A stretch of DNA of 64,000 nucleotides from Acidimicrobiales bacterium (GTDB taxonomy: Bacteria > Actinomycetota > Acidimicrobiia > Acidimicrobiales > Aldehydirespiratoraceae), in the NCBI GenBank assembly GCA_029247365.1, contig JAQWLJ010000014.1, positions 62,001 to 126,000 of the forward strand, read 5' to 3'. This document shows positions 45,028 through 55,039 of the stretch, one piece after another. Below the pieces are notes generated by a model. That model did no database searches and was not told the origin of the DNA. It saw only the letters and a list, made by a program, of their open reading frames with translations. The translations under genes were made by a program, and so were the position numbers. The stretch's first letter is position 1, and every line of letters starts with the position of its first letter.

Positions 45028-46101
45028 TCAGCCAAAAATCGCTTGGTTGCGTCCAGATTCCTTGGCTCCGTACAGGGCGACGTCAGCGCGGTCCAGGGCC
45101 TCACCCCATGACTCGTTGGTCGGATCCCAGAGTGTCCATCCGACGCTGGCGGTGACATCAGCGGCGGTGACGGCGGACCGGAGGCGTTCGACGAGTTCGC
45201 CAGCCAACTCCGAGTTCAACCCCTTCGCTGCCACGACGAACTCCTCCCCGCCCCAGCGACCGACCACATCAGTTGGCCGGATGGCGCCCGACAGCGCCTC
45301 GGCCACCTGCCGAAGAACGGCATCACCGCTTTCGTGTCCGAAGCTGTCGTTGATCGACTTGAAATGATCGATGTCTAAGAGCGCCACCAGAGAAACATGC
45401 TGGAGGCGACCCAGGCCGTCGAGGTGTTTGCGGGTCGAGCGACGGTTCGCAAGGCCGGTGAGCGGATCGAGATTTGCGGCATCGATCAATTCGATCTGCT
45501 CCTGGCTGGCGGCGAGAAAGTCTTCGCGTTCGCGGACCCACCAGCCAACGATGATCAACAGGCCCAGGTTCATCGCAAACATCAAGGGACCCAGGCGCCA
45601 ATCCTGCAAAGGATCCGTGGCGAACTCGGGCCGCCGTGATCCGGCTAACGCAACCGCCCCGAGTATCAGCAGCCATGACGTACCGATGGTGAGACCGATT
45701 CGCGGTCGGTGCATCATGGAGACGGCGAGCAGGATGCATGGCAGCTGGATGATGGTTGCGAGCACCGCGATGTGGGTGTCCACCAGATCGGTCCCCCACC
45801 ACGCGAACGACCATCGGAACAGCACCATGAGCAAGACGAGGTAGAGGAAGCAACAGCGGATCTGGTGGCCGCTACGACGCCATGCGGCCAGCGCTGTGAG
45901 CAACAAGACGTTCCAGATGATCAGCACCCGGACCGACGAGGACGTCGTGTCCGCAGGGAGCACGAGGGCGAGCGCAGCAACGCACTCGGCCAGGATCAAG
46001 GTGACCAGGAGCGCTCTGGAGCCGAGGTTCTGGAGGCCACCGACCCGCTCGTGGACGAGTTGTTTGGCGTCGAGAAGTAGAACTTCCCCAGTACTACCCA
46101 T
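45028..46101 (-). CDS. Membrane-bound diguanylate cyclase (GGDEF)
   Basis: 357 aa. Five or six hydrophobic segments (about 25-185) form a sensor module. The GGDEF domain follows, with the active motif G-G-E-E-F at 284-288 and an inhibitory I-site R275-x-x-D278 five residues before it. The enzyme should make cyclic di-GMP with product inhibition. ATG 46101 lies 8 nt after TAGGTT (minus strand, 46110-46115) and is preferred over 46152. Confidence 0.9.
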   Translation of the reverse strand: MGSTGEVLLLDAKQLVHERVGGLQNLGSRALLVTLILAECVAALALVLPADTTSSSVRVLIIWNVLLLTALAAWRRSGHQIRCCFLYLVLLMVLFRWSFAWWGTDLVDTHIAVLATIIQLPCILLAVSMMHRPRIGLTIGTSWLLILGAVALAGSRRPEFATDPLQDWRLGPLMFAMNLGLLIIVGWWVREREDFLAASQEQIELIDAANLDPLTGLANRRSTRKHLDGLGRLQHVSLVALLDIDHFKSINDSFGHESGDAVLRQVAEALSGAIRPTDVVGRWGGEEFVVAAKGLNSELAGELVERLRSAVTAADVTASVGWTLWDPTNESWGEALDRADVALYGAKESGRNQAIFG

Positions 46102-46405
46102 CGATGCGAAACCTAGTGCGCATCGGCGTAGCCCGTCGCGAAAGCTCACCATTCTTTGATGGTGCCGAGCTGCTACCCCTCAGCGTGAAGCCTGCTGTAG
46201 CGAACGTTGCTGCGCCGGATTTAGCGAAGCGTGGAACTTGTTGCAGGGTACCGAGGTCACGGCGGATTCAACCGCCCTGCGGTCCACCGTGAACCCGGCC
46301 CGATGCCCTGCAGGATCGAGCGTTGAGGCTTCGCAGTCCCCTCGGGGCCGTCAGGCCAGTCGCATGGGGTTGTTCGCCAGAGAACCGCAGAAAGTCACAA
46401 ATCGC
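46102..46405. other. Intergenic stretch without a convincing gene
   Basis: 304 bp between the GGDEF gene and the steroid-reductase-like gene. It holds the GGDEF promoter at its left end. Small hairpins occur, including CACCAT/ATGGTG near 46147 and GGCGG/CCGCC near 46262. No start signal or family-like frame was found. Confidence 0.5.
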
Positions 46406-47281
46406 TCAGCGGCTCGGCGGGCGAAGCATCAGTACCGGGGTCTTGGCCAGGTACGCCTGGTACTTAGGGTCGTCGCCCCAGCGCTTCAGGCCTCGACGCT
46501 CGATTAGCGGCACCCCGCTAATGCGGGTGAGCAGCACGAAAACGAACAGCGGGGAGATCAGGGTGGCCAACTGCCAGCCATCGAGTGCAGGGATCGCAAG
46601 CACTGCGATGCCGAACCACAGGGTGATCTCTCCGAAGTAATTCGGGTGGCGCGACCACGCCCACAAGCCGGTGGTGATGAAGTGGCCAGTATTGGCCTCG
46701 TCGGCTCGAAAGACCGACTTCTGGCGGTCGGCGGTGACCTCAATCCCAAAGCCGACGAGCCACAGCGCTGTGCCGATGATGCCGAGAACGCCGAGGTCTT
46801 GTTTTGAACCGGATGTCATTGCGGCCAGGGCAGCGCCGGCGGTGATCGTGACCCAGAGGCCCTGAAGTACCCAGACGCGAAGGAACACGAGCCAGTCGAT
46901 CTTCAGCTTGTCGAATCGGCCATCGCCACCGTCACGCTTGATCCGGCGAAATAGGAAGCCTCCGAGTCGGCCAGCCCAGATGGTGATCGCTACACCGAGG
47001 ATCAACGACCGGGTATCAAGCTCGGTCTCGACGGTGCTCATCGCAAGAACGGTGACCGTCACATAGGTGATGCTGCCAGTGAGATCGAAGTAGTGCTCTG
47101 TCTGCTTGAGGAAAGACGGTATGTAGACGAGCAGGTTCACGCCAAACGCAACGATGACGAGCCATGCGAACGTCGGTAGCCCTCCGAGTTCCTCTCCGCC
47201 ATCGCTGCCTGCCGCAGCGATGGCGGCTCCTAGCGCAAGTGAGACGACAATGGCGACGGCGGATGCGGCACGGGGTGACAT
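46406..47281 (-). CDS. DUF1295 steroid 5-alpha-reductase-like membrane protein
   Basis: 291 aa with about seven membrane segments. The C-terminal G-L-W-A-W-S-R-H-P-N-Y-F-G-E motif is diagnostic for DUF1295/ICMT-like NADPH-dependent reductases. The substrate is unknown. ATG 47281 lies 7 nt after TACCCT (minus strand, 47289-47294). Confidence 0.88.
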   Translation of the reverse strand: MSPRAASAVAIVVSLALGAAIAAAGSDGGEELGGLPTFAWLVIVAFGVNLLVYIPSFLKQTEHYFDLTGSITYVTVTVLAMSTVETELDTRSLILGVAITIWAGRLGGFLFRRIKRDGGDGRFDKLKIDWLVFLRVWVLQGLWVTITAGAALAAMTSGSKQDLGVLGIIGTALWLVGFGIEVTADRQKSVFRADEANTGHFITTGLWAWSRHPNYFGEITLWFGIAVLAIPALDGWQLATLISPLFVFVLLTRISGVPLIERRGLKRWGDDPKYQAYLAKTPVLMLRPPSR

Positions 47282-47346
47282 GGGGAACAGGGTAGGCGTG
47301 AACGTGCGAAGTGGCCCGTTCGGATTCAGGACGCGAGACTCACCGC

Positions 47347-49443
47347 ATGGCTGAACTCACGCAATCCGTCTCCATCGATACCGAGGGCAGCGTGGCTGTC
47401 ATCACCGTCGACAACCCGCCGGTCAACGCGCTCAGCTGGCACGTGCGGCAAGGCATCTTCGACGGCCTCAACCAGGCGACCAGCACCGGCGCGCAGGCCG
47501 TCGTGTTGCTTTGTGCAGGCCGGACGTTCATCGCTGGCGCCGATATCAGTGAGTTCGGTGGCAACGTCCCCGAGTCGGCCAGCCTGGCCGACCTCCAAGC
47601 TGTCATGGAAAACGCCACGATCCCAGTGATCGCAGCGATTCATGGCACCGCTCTTGGCGGTGGTCTCGAGGTTGCGCTTGCGGCGCACTACCGAGTCGGG
47701 CTCACCTCATCGAAGTACGGGCTTCCCGAGGTGAATATCGGCTTGCTGCCCGGCGCTGGTGGCACCCAGCGACTGCCGCGCCTCGTCGGCGTGCCGAAAG
47801 CGCTCGAAGCCATGACGTCGGGCCGCCACATACCGGCGGCAGAGGCTGTAGCCGACGGCTTGATCGACGAGATGATCGATGGCAACTGGGATGCCCTGAG
47901 AGCGGGAGCGGTCTCATTCGCCGAGCAGGCGGTTGCCCAGAACATGCCGCTGGTGAAGGTCCGAGATCGAAACGACAAGGTCGAGGGTGTTGACCCCCAG
48001 GTGTTCGCCGACTTTCGCACGAAGATCGCCCGCAAGACCCGCGGCTTCCTCGCCCCGGATTACAACATCCAGTGCATTGAGGCGGCAGCGAGTCTGCCGT
48101 TCGACGAGGGTCTGAAGGTCGAGTCGAGACTGTTTCGTGAGCTGATGACCGGTCCGCAGTCGGCCGCGCAGCGCTATTACTTCTTCGCGGAGCGGGCCGC
48201 GAACAAGATCCCTGATATCGCCAAGGAGACGCCGACCATCGAGGTCAAGAAGGCGGGCGTGCTCGGCGCCGGCACGATGGGTGGCGGCATCGCGATGAAC
48301 TTTGCGAACGTTGGCATCTCAGTCACCATCGTGGAGGTGAGCGGAGAAGCACTCGAGCGGGGGCTCAGTGTCGTCCGCAAGAACTACGAGCGATCCGCCA
48401 GTCGTGGTTCGATCCCGGCCGAGGCGGTTGAGGAGCGGATGGCGCTCATCACTGGCTCGACAGACAAGAACGACTTCGCCGACTGCGACATCGTCATCGA
48501 GGCCGTGTTCGAGGACATGGAACTGAAGAAGGCGATCTTCGCCGAGCTTGATCAGATCTGTAAACCCGGGGCGATCATGGCATCGAACACATCGGCGCTC
48601 GATGTGAACGAGATTGCGTCGGCGACGTCGCGGCCTGAGTGGGTCATCGGCATGCACTTCTTCTCGCCGGCCAACGTGATGAAGCTTCTCGAGAACGTGC
48701 GTGGTGACAAGTCGAATGACACCGTCGTGGCATCAACAATGGCGATCGGCAAGCAGATTGGCAAGGTGTGCGCGATGGTTGGCGTGTGCCGCGGGTTCGT
48801 CGGCAACCGGATGCTTGCCATGCGCGGCGCCGAAGCGGAGAAGATGCTGATGGAGGGCGCTACGCCGGCCCAGATCGACAGCGTCTTGCACGAGTTCGGT
48901 TTCCCAATGGGTCCCTTCTCCATGAGCGATCTTGCCGGTCTTGATATCGGCTGGAAGGCCGAGAAGAGTACGTCATCGACGGTCCGCGAAGTCATGTGCG
49001 AGAGCGGCCGCCGCGGGCAGAAAAACGGTCGTGGGTACTACACCTACGACCCCGACACCCGTGCCGCAACCCCCGACCCCGACGTCGAGCAGATGATTCG
49101 CGACTTTGCCGAAGCCCGGGGCCACGAACAGCGAGAGGTCACCGATCAGGAGATCCTTGAACGACTGCTGTACCCAATGGTCAACGAGGGGGCGAAGATC
49201 CTCGACGAGGGCATAGCGATCCGTGGCAGCGATGTCGACGTGGTTTGGGTCAACGGCTACGGCTGGCCGATGTACCGAGGCGGTCCCATGCACTGGGCCG
49301 ACTCGGTGGGTCTGGCCGAGATCGTCGACAAGATCAAGGACTATGGCGAACGCCTCGGTGGTGCTCACTGGGGGCTGTCGCCGTTGCTTGAACGCCTGGC
49401 CGCTGACGGTGGTTCACTTGCGAGTCACCAGAACGGATCGTGA
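47347..49443 (+). CDS. Enoyl-CoA hydratase/3-hydroxyacyl-CoA dehydrogenase fusion (FadJ-like)
   Basis: 698 aa. The N-terminal crotonase domain has A-G-A-D-I-S-E-F and H-G-T-A-L-G-G-G-L-E, with hydration Glu residues in L-P-E-V-N-I-G-L-L-P-G-A-G-G-T. The NAD domain begins V-L-G-A-G-T-M-G-G-G-I near 310, and two C-terminal HAD domains follow. It carries out two steps of fatty-acid beta-oxidation. ATG 47347 is the family-like start; GTG 47311 is also in frame. The thiolase partner is not here. Confidence 0.95.
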   Translation: MAELTQSVSIDTEGSVAVITVDNPPVNALSWHVRQGIFDGLNQATSTGAQAVVLLCAGRTFIAGADISEFGGNVPESASLADLQAVMENATIPVIAAIHGTALGGGLEVALAAHYRVGLTSSKYGLPEVNIGLLPGAGGTQRLPRLVGVPKALEAMTSGRHIPAAEAVADGLIDEMIDGNWDALRAGAVSFAEQAVAQNMPLVKVRDRNDKVEGVDPQVFADFRTKIARKTRGFLAPDYNIQCIEAAASLPFDEGLKVESRLFRELMTGPQSAAQRYYFFAERAANKIPDIAKETPTIEVKKAGVLGAGTMGGGIAMNFANVGISVTIVEVSGEALERGLSVVRKNYERSASRGSIPAEAVEERMALITGSTDKNDFADCDIVIEAVFEDMELKKAIFAELDQICKPGAIMASNTSALDVNEIASATSRPEWVIGMHFFSPANVMKLLENVRGDKSNDTVVASTMAIGKQIGKVCAMVGVCRGFVGNRMLAMRGAEAEKMLMEGATPAQIDSVLHEFGFPMGPFSMSDLAGLDIGWKAEKSTSSTVREVMCESGRRGQKNGRGYYTYDPDTRAATPDPDVEQMIRDFAEARGHEQREVTDQEILERLLYPMVNEGAKILDEGIAIRGSDVDVVWVNGYGWPMYRGGPMHWADSVGLAEIVDKIKDYGERLGGAHWGLSPLLERLAADGGSLASHQNGS

Positions 49444-49484
49444 AACGCGTCGGCAGCGGCCTTCGGTCGTGGCAGGCTTGAGAC

Positions 49485-50384
49485 ATGACCACTGCAATTG
49501 CCACCTTCGGACGGGTCCTGACCGCCATGGTCACCCCGTTCACTGCCGATGGAAGTCTCGACCTCGACGGTGCACAGAAGCTGGCCACGTGGCTCACCAC
49601 CGAAGGCGGCAACGACGGACTGGTCATCGCCGGGACCACCGGCGAGAGTCCCGCACTTACCCACAATGAACAGATTGCGTTGATCAGCGCGGTCGTCGAA
49701 GCGATCGACGGCCCGGTCGTGGCGGGCGCGGGCAGCAACGACACACGTGCTGCGGTAGAGCTCACCGAGCGGGCGACCGAGGCTGGCGCCGCAGGACTCC
49801 TCCATGTCACGCCGTACTACAACCGTCCGTCGCAGGCCGGCTTGTCTGATCATTTTCGGGCGTGTGCCGCAGCGACGGACATGCCTGTCCTGCTCTATGA
49901 CATCAAGGGTCGCACCGGCCGTCCGATTGCTATGGAGACGATGCTCGACCTCCTCGAGACGGTCGAGAACATCATCGGGGTGAAGGACGCCAACGGCGAT
50001 CCGGCCCAGACGGCCAAGCTCCTGGCACTGGCTCCTCCCGACACCGAGGTGTATAGCGGCGACGATGTCCTCACCCTTCCGCTCCTGTCGGTTGGTGCCG
50101 TCGGAACGATCGGCGTCGCCACGCACTGGATTGGAAACGAGATCCAGGGCTTGATGAATGCGTTCTTCACCGGCGAGATCGACAAGGCGATTGAGATCAA
50201 CCGGTCGCTGATACCCAGCTATTCGTTCGAGACCGGCGACGACGCACCGAACCCAATCCCCACAAAGGCGATGCTGCGCCTGATGGGTCTGCCTGGCGGT
50301 CCGACCCGTCCGCCGATGGGGCCCGAGCCCGAGTTCGTCGAGATCGAAGCGAAGGCCGTGTTGGCCGGGCTCGGCAAGAGCTAA
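49485..50384 (+). CDS. dapA: 4-hydroxy-tetrahydrodipicolinate synthase
   Basis: 299-aa TIM barrel. G-T-T-G-E-S, Y-Y-N-R-P-S and the Schiff-base K167 in G-V-K-D-A-N-G-D-P identify it. It condenses pyruvate with aspartate semialdehyde, immediately before DapB. ATG 49485 lies 6 nt after CAGGCT (49473-49478). dapA is 5.3 kb from dapB, with unrelated genes between. Confidence 0.95.
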   Translation: MTTAIATFGRVLTAMVTPFTADGSLDLDGAQKLATWLTTEGGNDGLVIAGTTGESPALTHNEQIALISAVVEAIDGPVVAGAGSNDTRAAVELTERATEAGAAGLLHVTPYYNRPSQAGLSDHFRACAAATDMPVLLYDIKGRTGRPIAMETMLDLLETVENIIGVKDANGDPAQTAKLLALAPPDTEVYSGDDVLTLPLLSVGAVGTIGVATHWIGNEIQGLMNAFFTGEIDKAIEINRSLIPSYSFETGDDAPNPIPTKAMLRLMGLPGGPTRPPMGPEPEFVEIEAKAVLAGLGKS

Positions 50385-50392
50385 GCCCACAC

Positions 50393-52054
50393 ATGGCTGC
50401 ACCGGTGACCCTCACCTTTCTCGGTGGCCTCGGCGAGATCGGCCGCAACTGTGCGGCGATCGAGACCGAAGGCCGGATCGTCGTTCTTGATTGCGGGCAG
50501 ATGTTCGGCGGTGACGACCTGCCTGGCGTCGATGCCGTCTTCCCTGACCTGACCTACCTGATCGAGAATGCCGATCGCGTTGAGGCGTGTATCGCCACCC
50601 ATGCCCACGAAGATCACATCGGTGCGTTGCCGTATCTGCTGTCGCACATGGCGATCCCGATCTACGGCTCGCCGTTCACCCTTGGACTCGTCGACCACAA
50701 ACTTCGCGAACGGGGGCTGCAGAGCCAAGCCGATCTGCGTCCGATCAGCGACGGCGACCGTCTCGACGTCGGACCCTTCGACTGCGAGTTCCTGCCGGTC
50801 ACCCACTCGATTCCGTCCGGCAATATCACTGCGTTCCATACCGATCAGGGCGTCATCTTGCACTCGAGCGACTTCAAACTCGACCTCACACCAGTCGACG
50901 GTCGCCGCACCGATCTGAGCCGGATCGGCTCGCTCGCTCACGATCCCGGCATCCGCCTCCTCCTGGCCGACTCGACCAACGCCGACAGCCCGGGAGCGTC
51001 GAAGTCCGAGACGGAGATCGGCCGGAACCTCACAAGCCTTATCAGGAGTCAGGAGGGACGGCGAGTTATCGTCGCCTCGTTTGCGAGCCATGTCCACCGT
51101 ATCCAGCAGTTGGCTGACGCAGCGGTCGAGAGCGGTCGGATCCTGGTCACGCTTGGATTGTCGATGCGTCGCAACGTCAAACTTGCTCGTGATCTCGGCA
51201 TCCTCCGGATCCCCGACGCCAACATCCGCGATATCGACGACCTCGACGAACTCGATCAGTCGAGAGCTCTGATCGTGTGTACGGGATCGCAGGGCGAGCC
51301 TCGCGCGGCGCTGACGCAAATGGCGACCGGTCAGAGCAAGTGGCTCACGCTCGACGAGAACGACTCTGTCATCTTCAGCTCACACCCGATCCCTGGCAAC
51401 GAGACGGCGGTTGCATCGGTGCGCAACGGCCTCGCTCGTCACGGCGTGCGGGTCTTTCACTCCGGAACGGTCGACGTGCACACGAGCGGCCATGGCAAGC
51501 AGCAGGAGTTGCAGACTCTTCACTCGGTCGCTGTCCCCGAGTGGTTTGTGCCCGTGCACGGCGAGTACGCACACCTCGTTGCTCATCAAGAACTGGCCTT
51601 TCGTATGGGTATGCCCGACGAGCGGGTCGTGCTGTGCGAGGACGGCGATCAGATTGTTCTGTCCGACGACGGCATCGAGCATCTTGGCTCGATCGGTGGC
51701 GAGCACCTGTATGTCGACGGCATGGTCGGCGATCTGGGGAGCGCCGTTCTCGCCGAGCGTCGTACCCTCGGCGACGACGGCTTTGTCGTGGTCGTGGTCC
51801 ATATCGATATGGAGCGAGGGGAGATTCTCGCGGGGCCCGATGTCACCTCTCGAGGCTGGGTCGAACTGCCAGCGCTTGCGGGACACGAGGCCGCGGTCGC
51901 CGACGCAGTCGAAACCGATTTGCTCGATGCCCTCAAAGACCCCGATGTCGACATTGAGCGGATGAGCCAGATCGCCCGCCGCGCCGCAGGCCGCACAGTC
52001 AACGACCGCACGCGTCGGCGTCCGATGATCGTGCCGGTCGTTCGCGAAGACTGA
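50393..52054 (+). CDS. rnj: Ribonuclease J
   Basis: 553 aa. The beta-lactamase metal motif H-A-H-E-D-H, L-D-C-G-Q-M-F and H-S-S-D-F-K, followed by a beta-CASP domain and a C-terminal domain, are typical. It acts in RNA turnover and rRNA maturation as a 5'-3' exo- and endonuclease. It follows dapA by 8 bp, an order common in actinobacteria. Confidence 0.96.
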   Translation: MAAPVTLTFLGGLGEIGRNCAAIETEGRIVVLDCGQMFGGDDLPGVDAVFPDLTYLIENADRVEACIATHAHEDHIGALPYLLSHMAIPIYGSPFTLGLVDHKLRERGLQSQADLRPISDGDRLDVGPFDCEFLPVTHSIPSGNITAFHTDQGVILHSSDFKLDLTPVDGRRTDLSRIGSLAHDPGIRLLLADSTNADSPGASKSETEIGRNLTSLIRSQEGRRVIVASFASHVHRIQQLADAAVESGRILVTLGLSMRRNVKLARDLGILRIPDANIRDIDDLDELDQSRALIVCTGSQGEPRAALTQMATGQSKWLTLDENDSVIFSSHPIPGNETAVASVRNGLARHGVRVFHSGTVDVHTSGHGKQQELQTLHSVAVPEWFVPVHGEYAHLVAHQELAFRMGMPDERVVLCEDGDQIVLSDDGIEHLGSIGGEHLYVDGMVGDLGSAVLAERRTLGDDGFVVVVVHIDMERGEILAGPDVTSRGWVELPALAGHEAAVADAVETDLLDALKDPDVDIERMSQIARRAAGRTVNDRTRRRPMIVPVVRED

Positions 52055-52065
52055 GCACCAAGAAC

Positions 52066-52509
52066 ATGACGTCGTTGCGGGTGGTCGGGCCGGGTTGGGG
52101 CTACGCCATCGTTTTCGGTGGGCTCACCGTGCCTGCCGTGCTGAACGCAGCGAGCCAGGATGGTGGGCTGGGCCGCGCCTTGGTCATCGGTGTCGGCGTT
52201 CTTGTGCTGTTGTTCGGCTGGTGGCGACGCGGTGTCTGGTTCGCCAACGACGACTATTTCGTGGTGGTCAACTGGGTGAAGCGGCAGGTGGTCAGGGCCG
52301 AAGGAACTCGACTTGAGGTTAAGCCGCTCGGCCCGCGCCCCTGGACGGAGGATCTCATCGATCCGCGCCGAGTGAAGACCCTTGCCCTTGTCGCGGCCGA
52401 TGGCAGCCGTGTTCGGGTGCGCGTCGTTGACGGGGCCTCTGGCCCACGGATCCAGCGGGCGGTCGACTCGATCCGTGCTGTCCTCGAAGTCACGAACAGC
52501 ACGGACTGA
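52066..52509 (+). CDS. Small membrane protein with PH-like domain
   Basis: 147 aa. Two N-terminal hydrophobic segments (about 10-28 and 36-52) precede a soluble domain of about 90 residues with the strand pattern of bacterial PH (bPH) domains (W-F-A-N-D-D-Y-F-V-V-V-N-W). The function is unknown. It lies 11 bp after RNase J. Confidence 0.65.
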   Translation: MTSLRVVGPGWGYAIVFGGLTVPAVLNAASQDGGLGRALVIGVGVLVLLFGWWRRGVWFANDDYFVVVNWVKRQVVRAEGTRLEVKPLGPRPWTEDLIDPRRVKTLALVAADGSRVRVRVVDGASGPRIQRAVDSIRAVLEVTNSTD

Positions 52510-52541
52510 GACGAGTCCTGCGCGCCCGGGTCCAGACCGAG

Positions 52542-52550
52542 TTATCCACA
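52542..52550 (+). promoter_or_regulatory. Perfect DnaA box upstream of ftsK
   Basis: TTATCCACA matches the DnaA-box consensus exactly. It lies 32 bp upstream of the ftsK -10 (TAGCTT, 52582-52587), where DnaA binding could affect transcription. A single box is not an origin. Confidence 0.5.
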
Positions 52551-52597
52551 GGGGTGCACCGGGCGGGGGAGGTTGCTCGGGTAGCTTCAAGAGCACT

Positions 52598-55024
52598 GTG
52601 GCCACGCAACAACACAAGAAGCCTGCGGCCAAAAAGGCCGTGAAGAAGTCGGGCGCGAAGTCGTCTTCGCGTACCAAATCCAACGCGAAGCGCGGCAACG
52701 CTGCTGCATCGCGTGACGCGGTCGGGTTGGTGATCGCAAGCCATCGAGCGGATGTGTGGGGGATTGGTCTGATCCTCACCGGTCTGCTTGCAGGAGCCGC
52801 AACCTGGCTCGGGTCCGCCGGGATCATCGGTGAGGTGCTTGATGACGGCATGGCCCTTGCGCTCGGCCTGAGCCGAGCGATCGTTCCGTTCGCCCTCATC
52901 GCGGGTGGCATCGTCCTCGTGCGCGGTGGGGACCCAGAAGCCGACGACGACGTCGAGCGGATCGCCCGGGTCTTCGTCGGCGGCCTGCTCGTGGCAGTTT
53001 CGGCGACCGGCGTCCTGCACGTCCTCCGGGGCCAACCCGGGATCGACGACCCCGTCGAGGAGATCGGTGCGGCTGGTGGCGCGCTCGGGATGGTTGTAGG
53101 TGGCCCGCTGCACGTTGCGGCTGATACGGCCGGCAGCCTTCTCGTGCTGGGCGCGATCGGGATCATCGGCTCGATCATCATCACCGGTTCGTCGGCCCGA
53201 GCGTTTGGTGGCAGTGTCGGCCGGACGCTTGCGCCGATCGGCTCTCTGTTTCGGCGAGCCTTTGCGTCCCTCTTTGATGACCCAACACAGGGGATTGAAC
53301 CCGAAGTTGAGCACCGGCTACCCGAACCCGAGGTTCACCTCGCCCCCGACGTCGAGCCCGAGCCCGAACCTGCTTCGCCCAAGGTCAAAAATGAGCGCAA
53401 AAAGGCCGAACCCGTCGCTGAGTCGACGCAGGAATCTCTGTCGTTGCCCGCCACCAACGGCAAGTGGAAGCTCCCGCCGATGTCGCTGCTATCTCGCAGC
53501 GAGGCGAAGGCGGTCGACAAGCATGAGGTCGCTGAACGCGGTCGTCTGCTTCAGTTCACGCTCAATCAGTTTGGCGTGCCCACCACGTTGCTCGCGCCGG
53601 TCGTCGGTCCCACCGTCACCCGGTACGTGCTCGAGTTGGGTGAAGGCGTCAAGGTGTCGAAGCTCGAGAGCCTGCGCAAAGACATCGCCTACGCCATGGC
53701 ATCACCCGATGTTCGCATCCTTGCGCCAATCCCGGGTCGTCGAGCGATCGGCGTCGAGGTCCCGAACTCCGACCGACAGATCATCGCCCTCGGCGACATC
53801 CTCAGCTCGAAGGAAGCACGTCACGCGAAACATCCGCTTGAGGTCGCCATCGGTCGCGACATCAATGGCAAGAACGTCATGGTCAACCTGGCCACCATGC
53901 CGCATGTGCTCATCGCAGGTGCCACCGGTGCTGGCAAGTCGTCGTGCCTGAACTCGCTGCTCACCTCGATTCTGATGCGGACTACGCCTGAGCAGGTCCG
54001 AATGATTCTGATCGACCCGAAGCGGGTCGAGATGGGCCAGTACGACAAGGCTCCACACCTGCTCACTGCGCCGGTCACCGATCCGCGTCAAGCGGCCAAC
54101 GCGCTGGCGTGGGCGGTGCGCGAGATGGAGCGCCGCTACGACCTCCTGCACAAGGTCGGCTTCCGTGATATTGCCGGCTACAACAGCGCCGTTGATGCGG
54201 GCACGATCGAACCTGGCCTCGGGGAGGTCGATGAGAACGGCGACCCGCTTGAGTACAAACGACTTCCGTTCATGCTCGTTGTGGTTGACGAGCTCGCCGA
54301 CCTGATGATGGTCGCGGCGCGCGACGTCGAGGATTCAATCGCCCGCATCGCCCAGATGGCTCGCGCCGTTGGCATTCATCTCGTGATCGCCACCCAGCGG
54401 CCGTCGGTCAACGTCATCACCGGTGTCATCAAGGCCAACGTGCCTGCTCGCCTTGCCTTTGCGGTCTCAAGCCTCACCGACTCCCGCGTCATCCTCGACC
54501 AGCCTGGCGCCGAACGTCTCGTCGGCAAGGGCGATCTCCTGATGCTCGGACCATCGTCGTCGACACCGCATCGCGTGCAGGGCTGCTGGGTCGAAGAGAC
54601 CGAGGTTCGCGCGATCGTCAAGCACTGGGTCGATCAGGCTCCGGCCGCCCCAGACGAGCAGGCTGTCGTCGCCGACACGGCCACCACCGACGCTACCGCT
54701 ACCACGGTGCCGGCAGGCGCCCCGATCCCGGGAGCGGGTGGTGTCACCAACACGGCGCCGAGCCTCGACACCATCACGGCGGCACCTCCTGCGTCCAATG
54801 AAGACGGCGATGAGCTGCTCGGCCAAGCCATGGAGCTTGTTGTCGACACCCAGCTCGGGTCGACATCGATGTTGCAACGCAAGCTCCGCGTTGGTTTCGC
54901 TCGGGCTGGTCGGATCATGGATCTGCTCGAAGAAGCCGGCATCGTCGGCCCGTCGACCGGGTCGAAGGCTCGCGACGTCCTCATAACCCCCGAGGAGCTT
55001 GCCGCTCGGCGCGGCCAGGGCTGA
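52598..55024 (+). CDS. ftsK: DNA translocase FtsK/SpoIIIE
   Basis: 808 aa from GTG 52598. A Lys/Ala-rich cytoplasmic start precedes four membrane segments (about 50-190), an acidic/Pro linker, the motor with Walker A G441-A-T-G-A-G-K-S448 and Walker B L-V-V-V-D-E-L-A-D-L-M, and a winged-helix gamma domain that reads KOPS-like sites. It pumps chromosomal DNA through the closing septum. The long frame upstream (from 52382) covers the previous gene and is not used. Confidence 0.96.
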   Translation: MATQQHKKPAAKKAVKKSGAKSSSRTKSNAKRGNAAASRDAVGLVIASHRADVWGIGLILTGLLAGAATWLGSAGIIGEVLDDGMALALGLSRAIVPFALIAGGIVLVRGGDPEADDDVERIARVFVGGLLVAVSATGVLHVLRGQPGIDDPVEEIGAAGGALGMVVGGPLHVAADTAGSLLVLGAIGIIGSIIITGSSARAFGGSVGRTLAPIGSLFRRAFASLFDDPTQGIEPEVEHRLPEPEVHLAPDVEPEPEPASPKVKNERKKAEPVAESTQESLSLPATNGKWKLPPMSLLSRSEAKAVDKHEVAERGRLLQFTLNQFGVPTTLLAPVVGPTVTRYVLELGEGVKVSKLESLRKDIAYAMASPDVRILAPIPGRRAIGVEVPNSDRQIIALGDILSSKEARHAKHPLEVAIGRDINGKNVMVNLATMPHVLIAGATGAGKSSCLNSLLTSILMRTTPEQVRMILIDPKRVEMGQYDKAPHLLTAPVTDPRQAANALAWAVREMERRYDLLHKVGFRDIAGYNSAVDAGTIEPGLGEVDENGDPLEYKRLPFMLVVVDELADLMMVAARDVEDSIARIAQMARAVGIHLVIATQRPSVNVITGVIKANVPARLAFAVSSLTDSRVILDQPGAERLVGKGDLLMLGPSSSTPHRVQGCWVEETEVRAIVKHWVDQAPAAPDEQAVVADTATTDATATTVPAGAPIPGAGGVTNTAPSLDTITAAPPASNEDGDELLGQAMELVVDTQLGSTSMLQRKLRVGFARAGRIMDLLEEAGIVGPSTGSKARDVLITPEELAARRGQG

Positions 55025-55039
55025 GTACCCTCATCGCCG

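Noticed and set aside
46230..46290. tRNA-like hairpin with GGATTCAA in the loop
   Set aside because: No acceptor, D or anticodon arms could be aligned around it.
51649..53184. 511-codon minus-strand frame
   Set aside because: It is antisense across RNase J, the membrane protein and ftsK; rich in Ser/Pro/Arg with low complexity.
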